A program made the translations under genes and the position numbers. From Pedococcus aerophilus (lineage in GTDB: Bacteria > Actinomycetota > Actinomycetes > Actinomycetales > Dermatophilaceae), in assembly GCF_039532215.1 (NCBI RefSeq), contig NZ_BAAARN010000001.1, positions 1,535,942-1,599,941 on the forward strand: a stretch of DNA of 64,000 nt. Direction: 5' to 3'. Below are positions 46,898 through 55,098 of the stretch, in pieces. Numbering within the stretch: the stretch's first letter is position 1; each line of letters opens with the position of its first letter. The notes under the pieces were generated by a model. The model did no database searches. It was not told the DNA's origin and saw nothing but the letters and a program-made list of their open reading frames with translations.

Positions 46898-47506
46898 ATG
46901 CCTGACAACACCCCGCCCGACGCGACGCCTGACGCCACGCCCGACGCCACGCCTCCCGGCTACGAGCTCGCCGACCGGTTCGCGCTGACGACGCCGGCGC
47001 AGGTCCGCGCGATCAGCAACCCCGTGCGCACGGCGGTCCTGGGCCTGCTCCACGAACGGGCCGCCACGGTGACCGAGCTCGCCACCGCGCTCGGCCGGCC
47101 GAAGAGCACCATCGCCCACCACGTGAAGACACTGGCCGACGCGGGGCTCGTCCGCGTCGTCCGCACCCGCCGGGTCCGCGCCGTCGAGGAGCGGTTCTAC
47201 GGCCGCACCGCGCGGATCTTCTACGTGGCAGTGGAGCGTGGTGCCGAGGAGCCGGACCTGCCCGGCGACTTCAACGACTTCGAGGTCGCCGCCCAGGAGT
47301 CGGCCGCCGCCTTCCGCGACGGGACGCTCTGGGGCTTCATCCGCCACGCCCGGCTCCCGCAGGAACGGGTCGGCGAGTTCTGGGAGCGGATGGCTGCCCT
47401 GGTGCAGGAGTTCGACGAGCTCCCCCGGTCGGGCGACACCGTGTACGGCTTCGCCGTCGGCATCTACCCGACGGACGGGCCCCGGCTACCCGACACCGAC
47501 GACTGA
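46898..47506 (+). CDS. ArsR/HTH_20-type winged-helix transcription regulator
   Basis: 202 residues. DNA-binding domain about residues 38-100: RAISNPVRTAVLGLLHERAATVTELATALGRPKSTIAHHVKTLADAGLVRVVRTRRVRAVEERFYG when joined, where KSTIAHHV is the recognition helix. The C-terminal ~100 residues form a helical effector/dimer domain. The N-terminus has three Asp-Ala-Thr-Pro repeats from a 12-bp tandem DNA repeat (46919-46954). Probably binds the palindromes upstream and regulates itself and the hydrolase. Confidence 0.85.
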   Translation: MPDNTPPDATPDATPDATPPGYELADRFALTTPAQVRAISNPVRTAVLGLLHERAATVTELATALGRPKSTIAHHVKTLADAGLVRVVRTRRVRAVEERFYGRTARIFYVAVERGAEEPDLPGDFNDFEVAAQESAAAFRDGTLWGFIRHARLPQERVGEFWERMAALVQEFDELPRSGDTVYGFAVGIYPTDGPRLPDTDD

Positions 47507-47517
47507 GGCGCAGTCGC

Positions 47518-47826
47518 TCAGCGGTACTCGACCGGCCCGCGCTCGTCCTCGGTGTCCTCGTCGCCCTCGTCGCGCCCGTGCACCGTCCCGTGGCCCGCGG
47601 CCGCGGCGGCCTGCTTCGCCTCGGTGCGGCGCTGGACCCGCTCGGCCAGCTGACGGGTGCTCTCCTCGCGGAACCGGGCGAGCACGAAGTACGACAGCAC
47701 CATCGAGATGAGGGCGCTGAGGACGAGCAGCATCCACTGCTGGTCCTGGTCGCGCAGGCCGACGAGCCAGAGCAGCGAGAGCACCCCGAAGAAGATGAGG
47801 ATTCGCAGGACGGAGTACCGCAGCAT
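47518..47826 (-). CDS. DUF4229 membrane protein
   Basis: 102 residues. MLRYSVLRILIFFGVLSLLWLVGL and a second helix (WMLLVLSALISMVLSYFVLA) followed by a charged cytoplasmic tail rich in Glu, Asp and Arg. The layout fits DUF4229, an actinobacterial family usually found next to cytochrome c maturation genes, as here. It lies 16 bases after ccsB on the same strand. Function unknown. Confidence 0.85.
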   Translation of the reverse strand: MLRYSVLRILIFFGVLSLLWLVGLRDQDQQWMLLVLSALISMVLSYFVLARFREESTRQLAERVQRRTEAKQAAAAAGHGTVHGRDEGDEDTEDERGPVEYR

Positions 47827-47842
47827 GGTTCGGGTGGATCCT

Positions 47843-48862
47843 TTACAGGCCTGAGTAGGAGTGCTGGCCGACGAAGAACACGTTGACGACGGCGAAGTTC
47901 ACGATGATGCAGGCGTAGCCGGCCAGGGCGATGTAGCTCGCCGTCTGGCGGCTGATCCCGCTGGTCGCCCGCGAGTGCAGGTATGCCGCGTAGACGACCC
48001 AGATCACGAAGGTCCAGACCTCCTTGGGGTCCCAGTTCCAGTAGGACGCCCAAGCCTGTCGGGCCCAGATGGCCCCGGCGATGAGGGTGAACGTCCACAG
48101 CGGGAACGCGACGATGTGCAGGCCGTAGGCCGTGCGCTCGAGGGAGGCGGTGTCGGGGAACCGGTCCAGGACGCTGCTGCGGCCGGACCGAGCGAAGGCG
48201 TCCTTGACCAGGTAGATGGCGGTGGCCGCCGCCCCCAGCGTGAAGATCGCGGTCGCGAGCACGGCGACGGTGACGTGGATGATGAGCCAGTAGCTCTGCA
48301 GCGACGGGAGCAGCTCTGCGGCCTCGGTGTACCAGACGCGGACGGCCATGCCGAGGACGAGCAGGATCGGGCCGGTGATGAACAGGCCCAGCCAGCGCAG
48401 GTCGCGCTTGGTCGCCCAGACCGAGAAGGCGATCGAGGTGAACATCGAGCCCATCACGGCGAACTCGAACATGTTGCCCAACGGCCAGCGCTCGACGGAC
48501 AGCCCGCGCAGGACGACCGAGACGAGCAGCAGCATCCCGCCCAGCCAGGTCGTCGTGGCACCGATGCCGGCAGCCGCTCGGGCGCGGGACGGGACGTCGG
48601 ACTCGTCCGGCTTGCCGGGGCGACCCGGACGTCCGGCGTGGGTCGCGGACGCGGCCGACTCGGCCTCCCCTGCAGGGGCGCCCGCCGCGACGAGCTCGCG
48701 GTCACGGTCGACCGCGGCCTCGGCCTCCCGGGCACCTGCCCGGTCGCGCGCCGGGAGCAGCCCGGCGAGGTAGACGGCGTAGCACAGCATGGCGATCGTG
48801 AAGACCGCCATCGCGGAGTAGAGGCTGACGTTGGCGTAGCCAGCCAGGGTCTCGTCGGTCAT
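47843..48862 (-). CDS. ccsB: System II cytochrome c maturation protein CcsB (heme handling)
   Basis: 339 residues, about eight membrane helices. Together with ResB it exports and attaches heme to apocytochrome c. The tryptophan-rich heme motif is ASYWNWDPKEVWTFVIW, and a conserved His follows in AAYLHSRATSG. After the first helix there is a hydrophilic insert of about 60 residues (Ala/Glu/Arg/Gly-rich) that varies between relatives. ATG 48862 overlaps the resB stop (ATGA). Confidence 0.93.
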   Translation of the reverse strand: MTDETLAGYANVSLYSAMAVFTIAMLCYAVYLAGLLPARDRAGAREAEAAVDRDRELVAAGAPAGEAESAASATHAGRPGRPGKPDESDVPSRARAAAGIGATTTWLGGMLLLVSVVLRGLSVERWPLGNMFEFAVMGSMFTSIAFSVWATKRDLRWLGLFITGPILLVLGMAVRVWYTEAAELLPSLQSYWLIIHVTVAVLATAIFTLGAAATAIYLVKDAFARSGRSSVLDRFPDTASLERTAYGLHIVAFPLWTFTLIAGAIWARQAWASYWNWDPKEVWTFVIWVVYAAYLHSRATSGISRQTASYIALAGYACIIVNFAVVNVFFVGQHSYSGL

Positions 48863-50415
48863 GCGCTGCCCAATCGTCGTTGCACGGTGGCGAGGATGTC
48901 CTCGACCACCTCCTGGAGCCCGTCGTCGTCACCCTTGGCGAGTCCGCCGACAGTGACCACGGTACGTCCCGCGTCCTGCGCAGGCGAAACCCGGACGAAG
49001 ACCCGGCGACGGCGCACCACCAGGGTCCCGATCAGCCCGGCCAGCGCGAGGAGCGCCGCACCCAGGGTGATGAAGCGGCCGGGGTCGTGCCGGATCGACA
49101 GCCCGGCGAACCGGTCGACGCTGTCGAAGCTGATCGTGCCGCGGTCGCCGGGAAGCGTGTACGTCTGCCCGGGCTCGAGCCAGATGCGCAGCGGCTCGCC
49201 CTTGGCCGTCTCGACCTGGGTCATCTCGTCGGTGTTGAGGACGTAGACCGACTGCGGCCGACCGCCGGGGAACAGGGTGCCCTCGAACAACGTCAGCGCG
49301 AGGGCCGGCTTCTTGGCGTCGGGGAAGACCGAGGTCGGCCCCTTGTCCTTGTCGATGATCGCCGTCGGCAGGAACAACCCGGAGAAGCCGAGCTGCTTCG
49401 GGCCCGCGCCCGTGACCTTGACCGCGCCCACCGACGTGTAGTTGTTGTCCTGGGCGAGGAAGGGGACTGGCCCGCTGTAGGTCTCGTTGCCGTCCCTGTC
49501 GCGGACCGTGATCACGGGGGCGTAGCCGTTGCCGAGCAGGAACACACCGGCGCCGGTCATCTCGAGCGGGTGGTTGACCTTGATCGTCGACTGCTTCCCC
49601 GCGGCACCGGGCTCGGCCTCCGTGGTGACGTGCGCCGTGAAGTCGCGGGGCTGGCCGAACTGGCCACGACCGGTGACGTTCTCCTCGAAGGTGGCGTCGA
49701 GGCGGTCGACCTTGAGCGTGAACGGCGACAGGTCGGACGGGTCGACCCACGGTCCGGGGCTGAACGTGTCGTACTGGAGCAGCGTGTTGGAGAAGGTCTT
49801 GCCGACGGGGATGATCACGTCACCCTTCCACCCCCACAGGTGGCCGATCGCGACTCCGACGATGACGAAGATCAGCGAGAGGTGGAACAGGAGGTTGCCG
49901 GTCTCCTTGAGGTAGCCCTTCTCGGCGCTGACAGAGGTCTCGTCGTGGGAGTCGGTGCGGAACCGCTTGCCCCGCAGCACCTCTCGGGCGGCGTCCAGCG
50001 CCACCTGCGGCTCGACGTCCAGCTCGAGCCGGCCGGACGCCGGCAGCCGCTCCGGCCGGGCCGGGGCACGCGGCGGCTTCGAGCGCATGGCGGTCCAGTG
50101 CACCTTGCTGCGCGGCAGGACGCAGCCGACGAGCGAGATGAACAGCAGCAGGTAGATCGCCGCGAACCAGGGTGAGGCGTAGACCTCGAAGAAGCCGAGC
50201 TTGTCCAGCAGCGGCCCGGACTTCGGGTGGTTGGCGATGTAGTCCGCCGTCCGCGCCGAGTCGATGCTGCGCTGCGGCCAGATCGAGCCGGGGACGGCGC
50301 CGATCGCGAGCAGCAGCAGGAGGAACAGGGCGGTGCGCATGCTCGTGAGCTGGCGCCACATCCAGCGCAGCCACCCCACGAGGCCCAGCTTCGGCTGGGT
50401 GATGCTCTCGGCCAT
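48859..50415 (-). CDS. resB: System II cytochrome c maturation protein ResB
   Basis: 518 residues. The partner of CcsB: RQLTSMRTALFLLLLLAIGAVPGSIWPQRSID in the first helix region, SPWFAAIYLLLFISLVGCVLPR in the second, a third helix LLFHLSLIFVIVGVAIGHLWG, a large extracellular domain, and a last helix (FITLGAALLALAGLIGTLVV) near residue 480. It holds the apocytochrome and heme outside the membrane. ATG 50415; the ccdA stop is 3 bases upstream. Confidence 0.93.
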   Translation of the reverse strand: MAESITQPKLGLVGWLRWMWRQLTSMRTALFLLLLLAIGAVPGSIWPQRSIDSARTADYIANHPKSGPLLDKLGFFEVYASPWFAAIYLLLFISLVGCVLPRSKVHWTAMRSKPPRAPARPERLPASGRLELDVEPQVALDAAREVLRGKRFRTDSHDETSVSAEKGYLKETGNLLFHLSLIFVIVGVAIGHLWGWKGDVIIPVGKTFSNTLLQYDTFSPGPWVDPSDLSPFTLKVDRLDATFEENVTGRGQFGQPRDFTAHVTTEAEPGAAGKQSTIKVNHPLEMTGAGVFLLGNGYAPVITVRDRDGNETYSGPVPFLAQDNNYTSVGAVKVTGAGPKQLGFSGLFLPTAIIDKDKGPTSVFPDAKKPALALTLFEGTLFPGGRPQSVYVLNTDEMTQVETAKGEPLRIWLEPGQTYTLPGDRGTISFDSVDRFAGLSIRHDPGRFITLGAALLALAGLIGTLVVRRRRVFVRVSPAQDAGRTVVTVGGLAKGDDDGLQEVVEDILATVQRRLGSA

Positions 50416-50417
50416 GG

Positions 50418-51182
50418 TCAGATCACCGTCTGGAATCCGCTGACCAGCGAGGTCTGCAGGTATCGGGTCCAGGACTCCCACACACCGGTGACGAGGAGGA
50501 CCCCGATCACCAGCAGCAGGCCGCCGCCGAACAGCTGGATGCCGCGCTGGTGCCGGCGCAGGAAGGCAGACACCCTGCCGAAGCGCTCGAACCCGGCGGC
50601 GATGAGCAGGAAGGGCAGGCCCAGGCCGAGGCTGTAGGCCAGCGCCAGGGCGATGCCGCGCACGACGGCCGGCTGGTCGTCGGTGAAGGTCGCCAGCGTC
50701 ACGACCGCGCCCAGGGTCGGGCCGGTGCACGGCGCCCACCCGAGACCGAACACCGCGCCGAGCAGCGGCGCCCCGGCGAGGCCCGAGGCCGGGCGGCGGT
50801 GGATCTTCAGTTCGCGCTGGGACCCGGCCCGGGTCCCGACACCGAGGAACACCAGCGCCATGAGGATGACGAGCACTCCCCCGAGCCGCATGAGCAGCTG
50901 ACGGTTCTCCACGAGGGTCGCGCCGACCCCGGCGAGGAACGCGGTGGTCGCCATGAACACGACCGTGAAGCCGAGCACGAACAGCAGGGCGCCGGCCACC
51001 ATGCGGTGCCTCGACCGCTGCTCGAGGGCCTCGTCGGACAGCCCGGTGACGTACCCGAGGAAGCCGGGGACCAACGGCAGCACGCACGGGCTGGCGAACG
51101 ACACCATGCCGGCGAGGAGCGCGACGACGACGGCGACCGGCAGGGCGCCAGAGGTCACCGTGTCCGCGACATCAGCAGTCAA
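50418..51182 (-). CDS. ccdA: Thiol-disulfide membrane transporter CcdA
   Basis: 254 residues, six membrane helices. It moves reducing power across the membrane to keep apocytochrome cysteines reduced. The redox pair is Cys33 ([13 protein letters not shown]) and Cys152 ([13 protein letters not shown]). The start is a TTG at 51182, giving MTADVADTV; a GTG 8 codons later is an alternative. It is 10 bases after the thioredoxin-like gene. Confidence 0.92.
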   Translation of the reverse strand: MTADVADTVTSGALPVAVVVALLAGMVSFASPCVLPLVPGFLGYVTGLSDEALEQRSRHRMVAGALLFVLGFTVVFMATTAFLAGVGATLVENRQLLMRLGGVLVILMALVFLGVGTRAGSQRELKIHRRPASGLAGAPLLGAVFGLGWAPCTGPTLGAVVTLATFTDDQPAVVRGIALALAYSLGLGLPFLLIAAGFERFGRVSAFLRRHQRGIQLFGGGLLLVIGVLLVTGVWESWTRYLQTSLVSGFQTVI

Positions 51183-51192
51183 GAGCGACGAC

Positions 51193-51810
51193 CTACTTCT
51201 CGGCCAGCACGTCGTCGACGAGCCCGGTGAGGGTCGAGGACGTCACCTCGCCGACCACCCGGGCCGCGATGCGCCCCGTCGGGTCGAGGACGAGGGTGAC
51301 GGGAGGGGACGGCGCCTTGCCCTGGAGGGCGAGGATCATCGTCCCGTCCTGGTCGTCCAGCGACGGGTAGGGGATGCCCTGCCGCTTGGCCGTGGCGATG
51401 GCCGAGGAGGGGTTGTCGCGGGTGTTGATCCCCATGAACACCACCGGCTTCCCGGCCGCGGAGATCTTCTCAGCGGCGTCCTTGAGCTCGGGCGCCTCCT
51501 TCTCGCACGGCGGGCACCACGAGGCCCACACGTTGAGGACGACGACCTTGCCGGCCTGGTCGGCGACCGACCAGGGCTGGTCCTCGAGGGTCTTGCCCGA
51601 CAGCTCCAGCGGCTTGTTGCGCTTGGCTGCGGCGATGGTCTCGACGGTGCCGTCACCGGAGATGTACCCCTGCCGGCTGCCCGACTTCGCCTGCGCCGCG
51701 ATGGAGTTCGGGTCCTCGGAGCACGCTGCCAGGGACAGCGCGAGGACCGGCACGGCGAGCAGCGCCGAGGCACGCGCCACACGGGGGGTGCGCAGGAAGG
51801 TCGGGCTCAT
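51193..51810 (-). CDS. Lipoprotein TlpA/ResA-like thioredoxin
   Basis: 205 residues. A signal peptide ends in the lipobox LAAC, so Cys30 would be lipidated and the protein held outside the membrane. The active site is WCPPC (Cys99, Cys102) in [17 protein letters not shown], a ResA-type sequence. It should reduce apocytochrome c with electrons from CcdA. ATG 51810 overlaps the phosphatase gene stop (ATGA). Confidence 0.92.
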   Translation of the reverse strand: MSPTFLRTPRVARASALLAVPVLALSLAACSEDPNSIAAQAKSGSRQGYISGDGTVETIAAAKRNKPLELSGKTLEDQPWSVADQAGKVVVLNVWASWCPPCEKEAPELKDAAEKISAAGKPVVFMGINTRDNPSSAIATAKRQGIPYPSLDDQDGTMILALQGKAPSPPVTLVLDPTGRIAARVVGEVTSSTLTGLVDDVLAEK

Positions 51811-52454
51811 CCGGTGCCTCCGTGCGAGCGGGTGAGCAGGGCGGCGGCCGGCTCGCAGTACTCGATCGCCTCGAGGTCGTCACCGACGTAGGTGAGGGTG
51901 GTCAGGGAGGCGAGGCGGCACTCGCGCTTGCGCGGGTCGTGCCACAGGTGTCGCCCGGCGAGCTGGTTGCGGGCGGTCCAGATGGGCAGCTGGTGGGAGA
52001 CCAGGACGGCTTCGTGGCCGCGGGCGTGCTCGCGCGCCTCCGCGATCGCCTCGACCATGCGGGTGGCGATCTCGGAGTACGGCTCGCCCCACGACGGCTT
52101 GAGCGGGTTGGTCAGGCGACCCCAGTAGCGGGGGTGGACGAAGGCCGACGCGCGCATGCCGGCGACCCGCTCCCCCTCGAACGAGTTGCCCGCCTCGATG
52201 ACGCGGTCGTCGGTGGTGATGGGCAGCCCGTGCGCCTGCGCGATCGGGGTGGCCGTCTCCTGCGCCCGGGTCAGCGACGAGGCGACCACGTGGGTCACGT
52301 CGTGGTCCTCGAGGTGGCGGGCGGCAGCCTGCGCCATCTCCCGGCCGAGCTCGGAGAGGTGGTAGCCGTCGAGCCGTCCGTAGAGCACCCCGTCGGGGTT
52401 GTGCACCTCGCCGTGGCGCAACAGGTGCACCACGGTGCGGGGGGCGGTGCTCAT
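51807..52454 (-). CDS. Histidine phosphatase family protein
   Basis: 215 residues. [27 protein letters not shown] contains the catalytic RHG (Arg13-His14), and LVSHQLPIW the second His; Glu in [10 protein letters not shown] is near the acid. Phosphoglycerate-mutase-like branch that acts on small phosphates; substrate unknown. ATG 52454 overlaps the hemL stop, and its own end overlaps the thioredoxin gene, so it is firmly in the hem-ccs operon. Confidence 0.88.
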   Translation of the reverse strand: MSTAPRTVVHLLRHGEVHNPDGVLYGRLDGYHLSELGREMAQAAARHLEDHDVTHVVASSLTRAQETATPIAQAHGLPITTDDRVIEAGNSFEGERVAGMRASAFVHPRYWGRLTNPLKPSWGEPYSEIATRMVEAIAEAREHARGHEAVLVSHQLPIWTARNQLAGRHLWHDPRKRECRLASLTTLTYVGDDLEAIEYCEPAAALLTRSHGGTG

Positions 52455-53785
52455 GAGTCGATTGTCGCAAACGACTCGGCGGCCGCCGACGCCGCGGCGG
52501 GCAGGGCCGAGACGATGCGGTCCACCGCGGCGTCGTCGTGCGCCCCGCTGACGAACCACGACTCGAACGCGCTCGGCGGCAGGTAGACGCCCTGGCTGAG
52601 CATCGAGTGGAAGAACGCGGCGAACGCCGGGACGTGCTGGTCGCGCGCCTGGTCGTAGTTGCCCACGGCGCCGTCGCGGAAGAAGACGCTGAACATCGAG
52701 CCGGCCCGCTGGATGGTGTGCGGCACCCCCGCCCTGCCGAGCTCGGTGTCGAGCGCGCCGGTGATGGCGTCCGCAACCTCGTCGAGCCGGGCGTAGAGCT
52801 CGGGGGTGCACTGCTGGAGGGTGGCGCGTCCGGCAGCGGTGGCGACGGGATTACCCGACAGCGTGCCCGCCTGGTAGACGGGCCCGACCGGGGCGAGCAG
52901 GGCCATGACGTCGGCGCGGCCACCGAAGGCCGCGGCGGGGAAGCCGCCACCCATGACCTTGCCGAAGGTGAACAGGTCGGGTGCCCCGGCGGCATACGGG
53001 CCCTCGAGCCCGTACCACCCGGCGGCCGAGCAGCGGAAGCCCGTCATGACCTCGTCGGAGATGAGCAGGGCACCGTGCGCGGCGGTGATGCGGCGCAGGC
53101 CCTCGGTGAAGCCGGGGGCCGGCGGGACGACACCCATGTTGCCCGGCGAGGCCTCGGTGATGATCGCGGCGATCTCCGAGCCGCGGGCGGCGAACGCCTC
53201 CTCGACGGCTGCGAGGTCGTTGAACGGCAGGACGATGGTCTCGGCGGCCATCTCCTTCGGCACCCCCGCGGAGTCGGGCAGCGCGAACGTCGCGACACCG
53301 GAGCCTGCCTGGGCCAGGAGGGAGTCGACGTGGCCGTGGTAGCAGCCGGCGAACTTCACGATGAGCGAACGACCGGTGTAGCCACGAGCGAGGCGGATGG
53401 CGCTCATCGTCGCCTCGGTGCCGCTGGAGACGAGGCGGACCTGCCCGACCGGCTCGACGCGGGCGACGATCTCCTCGCCGAGCGCGACCTCGTTCTCGCT
53501 GGGCGTGCCGAACGAGAAGCCTTGGGAGACAGCAGCACTCACGGCCTCGACGACTGCCGGGTGGCCGTGACCGAGGATCATCGGACCCCAGGAGCAGACC
53601 AGGTCGACGTACTCGCGACCGTCCACGTCGGTGAGGTACGGGCCGGTGCCGGAGGCCATGAAGCGGGGCGTGCCACCGACGGCGCGGAAGGCTCGGACCG
53701 GGGAGTTCACGCCCCCGGGGGTCACGGCGAGCGCGCGTTCGAGGAGGGCCTGCGAAGCCGGGGCGTCGAAGGGGTGTGCCGTCAT
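52451..53785 (-). CDS. hemL: Glutamate-1-semialdehyde 2,1-aminomutase
   Basis: 444 residues from ATG 53785 (ATG 53794 also possible). A PLP enzyme that makes 5-aminolevulinate for heme. Motifs: [17 protein letters not shown] at the start, [19 protein letters not shown], the Asp244 in [10 protein letters not shown], and Lys276 in [17 protein letters not shown], which binds PLP; CYHGHVD is also present. First gene of the heme-cytochrome c operon, which fits supply of heme for CcsB/ResB. Confidence 0.95.
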   Translation of the reverse strand: MTAHPFDAPASQALLERALAVTPGGVNSPVRAFRAVGGTPRFMASGTGPYLTDVDGREYVDLVCSWGPMILGHGHPAVVEAVSAAVSQGFSFGTPSENEVALGEEIVARVEPVGQVRLVSSGTEATMSAIRLARGYTGRSLIVKFAGCYHGHVDSLLAQAGSGVATFALPDSAGVPKEMAAETIVLPFNDLAAVEEAFAARGSEIAAIITEASPGNMGVVPPAPGFTEGLRRITAAHGALLISDEVMTGFRCSAAGWYGLEGPYAAGAPDLFTFGKVMGGGFPAAAFGGRADVMALLAPVGPVYQAGTLSGNPVATAAGRATLQQCTPELYARLDEVADAITGALDTELGRAGVPHTIQRAGSMFSVFFRDGAVGNYDQARDQHVPAFAAFFHSMLSQGVYLPPSAFESWFVSGAHDDAAVDRIVSALPAAASAAAESFATIDS

Positions 53786-53877
53786 GCCACCCATTGTCAC
53801 AGCCGTTCCTGAGGAGCGACGGACGGGTGTGGCGGCAGGCGTGCGCAGACTCACACCGCACGGGGGTGGTGGAGGAC

Positions 53878-54372
53878 TCAGACCTCGCTGCAGGAGGGCA
53901 GGCCACCGGCGAGGATCGCGTCGCGCATCGCGGCCATGGCCACCCCGAGGGTGGTGAACTGCTCGGGCGTCATCGTGTCGACGATGTTGCGGCGGACGCT
54001 CTCGATGTGGACCAGGGCCATCTCCTCGACCGACCGCTGGCCGAGCTCGGTGAGGACGAGCTCGACCCCGCGGCGGTCCTCGAGACAGGACTCACGACGC
54101 ACCCAACCCCGCTTCTCCAACCGGGCGGCGGTGTGGGTGAGGCGGCTGCGGGACTGCACCACGAGGTCGGCGAGGCCGGACATCCGCAGTCGGCGGCCCG
54201 GCGCCTCGGACAGCATGGAGATGATCTCGTACTCGGAGAGCTGCACCCCGTGGGACTGCAGGTCCCGGTCCAGCGCCGCCTCGAGCAGCCGGCTCCCGCG
54301 CAGGTAGGCGCGCCACGCCTCCTGCTGATCGGGGGTCAGCCAACGCGGTGGTGCGGTCACGGCGGTGCTCAT
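53878..54372 (-). CDS. MarR family transcription regulator
   Basis: 164 residues from ATG 54372 (ATG 54390 is an alternative). Winged-helix fold about 45-125: [49 protein letters not shown] when joined, then [18 protein letters not shown] as the wing, and a C-terminal dimerisation helix. It is divergent from the YceI gene, with a palindromic AT-rich region between the two, as expected for an autoregulator. Ligand unknown. Confidence 0.9.
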   Translation of the reverse strand: MSTAVTAPPRWLTPDQQEAWRAYLRGSRLLEAALDRDLQSHGVQLSEYEIISMLSEAPGRRLRMSGLADLVVQSRSRLTHTAARLEKRGWVRRESCLEDRRGVELVLTELGQRSVEEMALVHIESVRRNIVDTMTPEQFTTLGVAMAAMRDAILAGGLPSCSEV

Positions 54373-54402
54373 GGTCGTCAAGTATTCCATCTCCTCGGTG
54401 TT

Positions 54403-54435
54403 GTTGAAATATAAATCAATCCTGCTATGTTCAAC
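54403..54435. promoter_or_regulatory. YceI promoter overlapped by a MarR-type palindrome
   Basis: For the plus strand: -35 TTGAAA (54404-54409), 16-base spacer, extended -10 TGCTATGTT (hexamer TATGTT 54426-54431). The palindrome TTGAnnTATAnnTCAA (54404-54419) covers the -35, and outer arms GTTGAA (54403-54408) and TTCAAC (54430-54435) span the whole promoter. Local AT content is far above the window average. Repression by the adjacent MarR protein is the natural reading. Confidence 0.65.
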
Positions 54436-54506
54436 CCAGTGACACCGCGGAAAAGTCCCGCGGACCACACCCGCCACCACCACGGCTCACCACAGGAGAC
54501 ACCATC

Positions 54507-55040
54507 ATGGCCAGCATCAAGGACCTTTCCGCCGGAACCTGGAACGTCGACGCCTCGCACAGCGAGCTCGGCTTCACCGCCCGCCACCTCATGGTCACCA
54601 AGGTGCGCGGCAAGTTCAACGAGTTCGAGGCGACCGCGACCGTCCCCGAGGACGTCACCGCCTCCACGATCAACGCCACGGTCCAGCTCGCCTCCGTCGA
54701 CACCGGCTCCGCCGACCGCGACGCGCACATCAAGGGCGAGGACTTCTTCGACGTGGAGAAGAACCCCACCATGACCTTCACCTCGACCGAGGTCACCGAG
54801 GACACCCTCAAGGGCGACCTCACCATCAAGGGCGTCACCAAGCCGGTCGAGTTCGACCTCGAGTTCAACGGCCTCGCCACCGACCCGTGGGGCAACCAGA
54901 AGGCCGGCTTCGAGGCCAGCACCGAGATCAACCGCAAGGACTTCGGCCTCGAGTGGAACGTTGCCCTCGAGGGTGGCGGCGTCCTCGTCTCCGAGAAGAT
55001 CAAGATCAACCTCGACATCCAGCTCGTCAAGGCTGCCTGA
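54507..55040 (+). CDS. YceI family lipid-binding protein
   Basis: 177 residues, no signal peptide. YceI proteins form a lipocalin-like barrel that binds polyisoprenoids. GTWNVDASHSELGFTARHLMVTKVRGKF, ATINATVQLASVDTGSADRD-like block, and LTIKGVTKPVEFDLEF, WGNQKAGFEASTEINRKDFGLEWN are the family blocks. AGGAGA lies 7 bases before the ATG. In this setting the ligand might be a quinone precursor, which is speculation. A strong terminator follows the gene. Confidence 0.93.
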   Translation: MASIKDLSAGTWNVDASHSELGFTARHLMVTKVRGKFNEFEATATVPEDVTASTINATVQLASVDTGSADRDAHIKGEDFFDVEKNPTMTFTSTEVTEDTLKGDLTIKGVTKPVEFDLEFNGLATDPWGNQKAGFEASTEINRKDFGLEWNVALEGGGVLVSEKIKINLDIQLVKAA

Positions 55041-55053
55041 GCCTGAACGCGCG

Positions 55054-55090
55054 AGAAGGGCCCGGTTCCGTGACGGAACCGGGCCCTTCT
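55054..55090. terminator. Strong bidirectional terminator
   Basis: Perfect 17-bp stem: AGAAGGGCCCGGTTCCG (55054-55070), loop TGA, and its complement at 55074-55090. It lies 14 bases after the YceI stop and 9 bases after the deacetylase stop on the other strand, so it can serve both. Confidence 0.9.
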
Positions 55091-55098
55091 GCATCACC

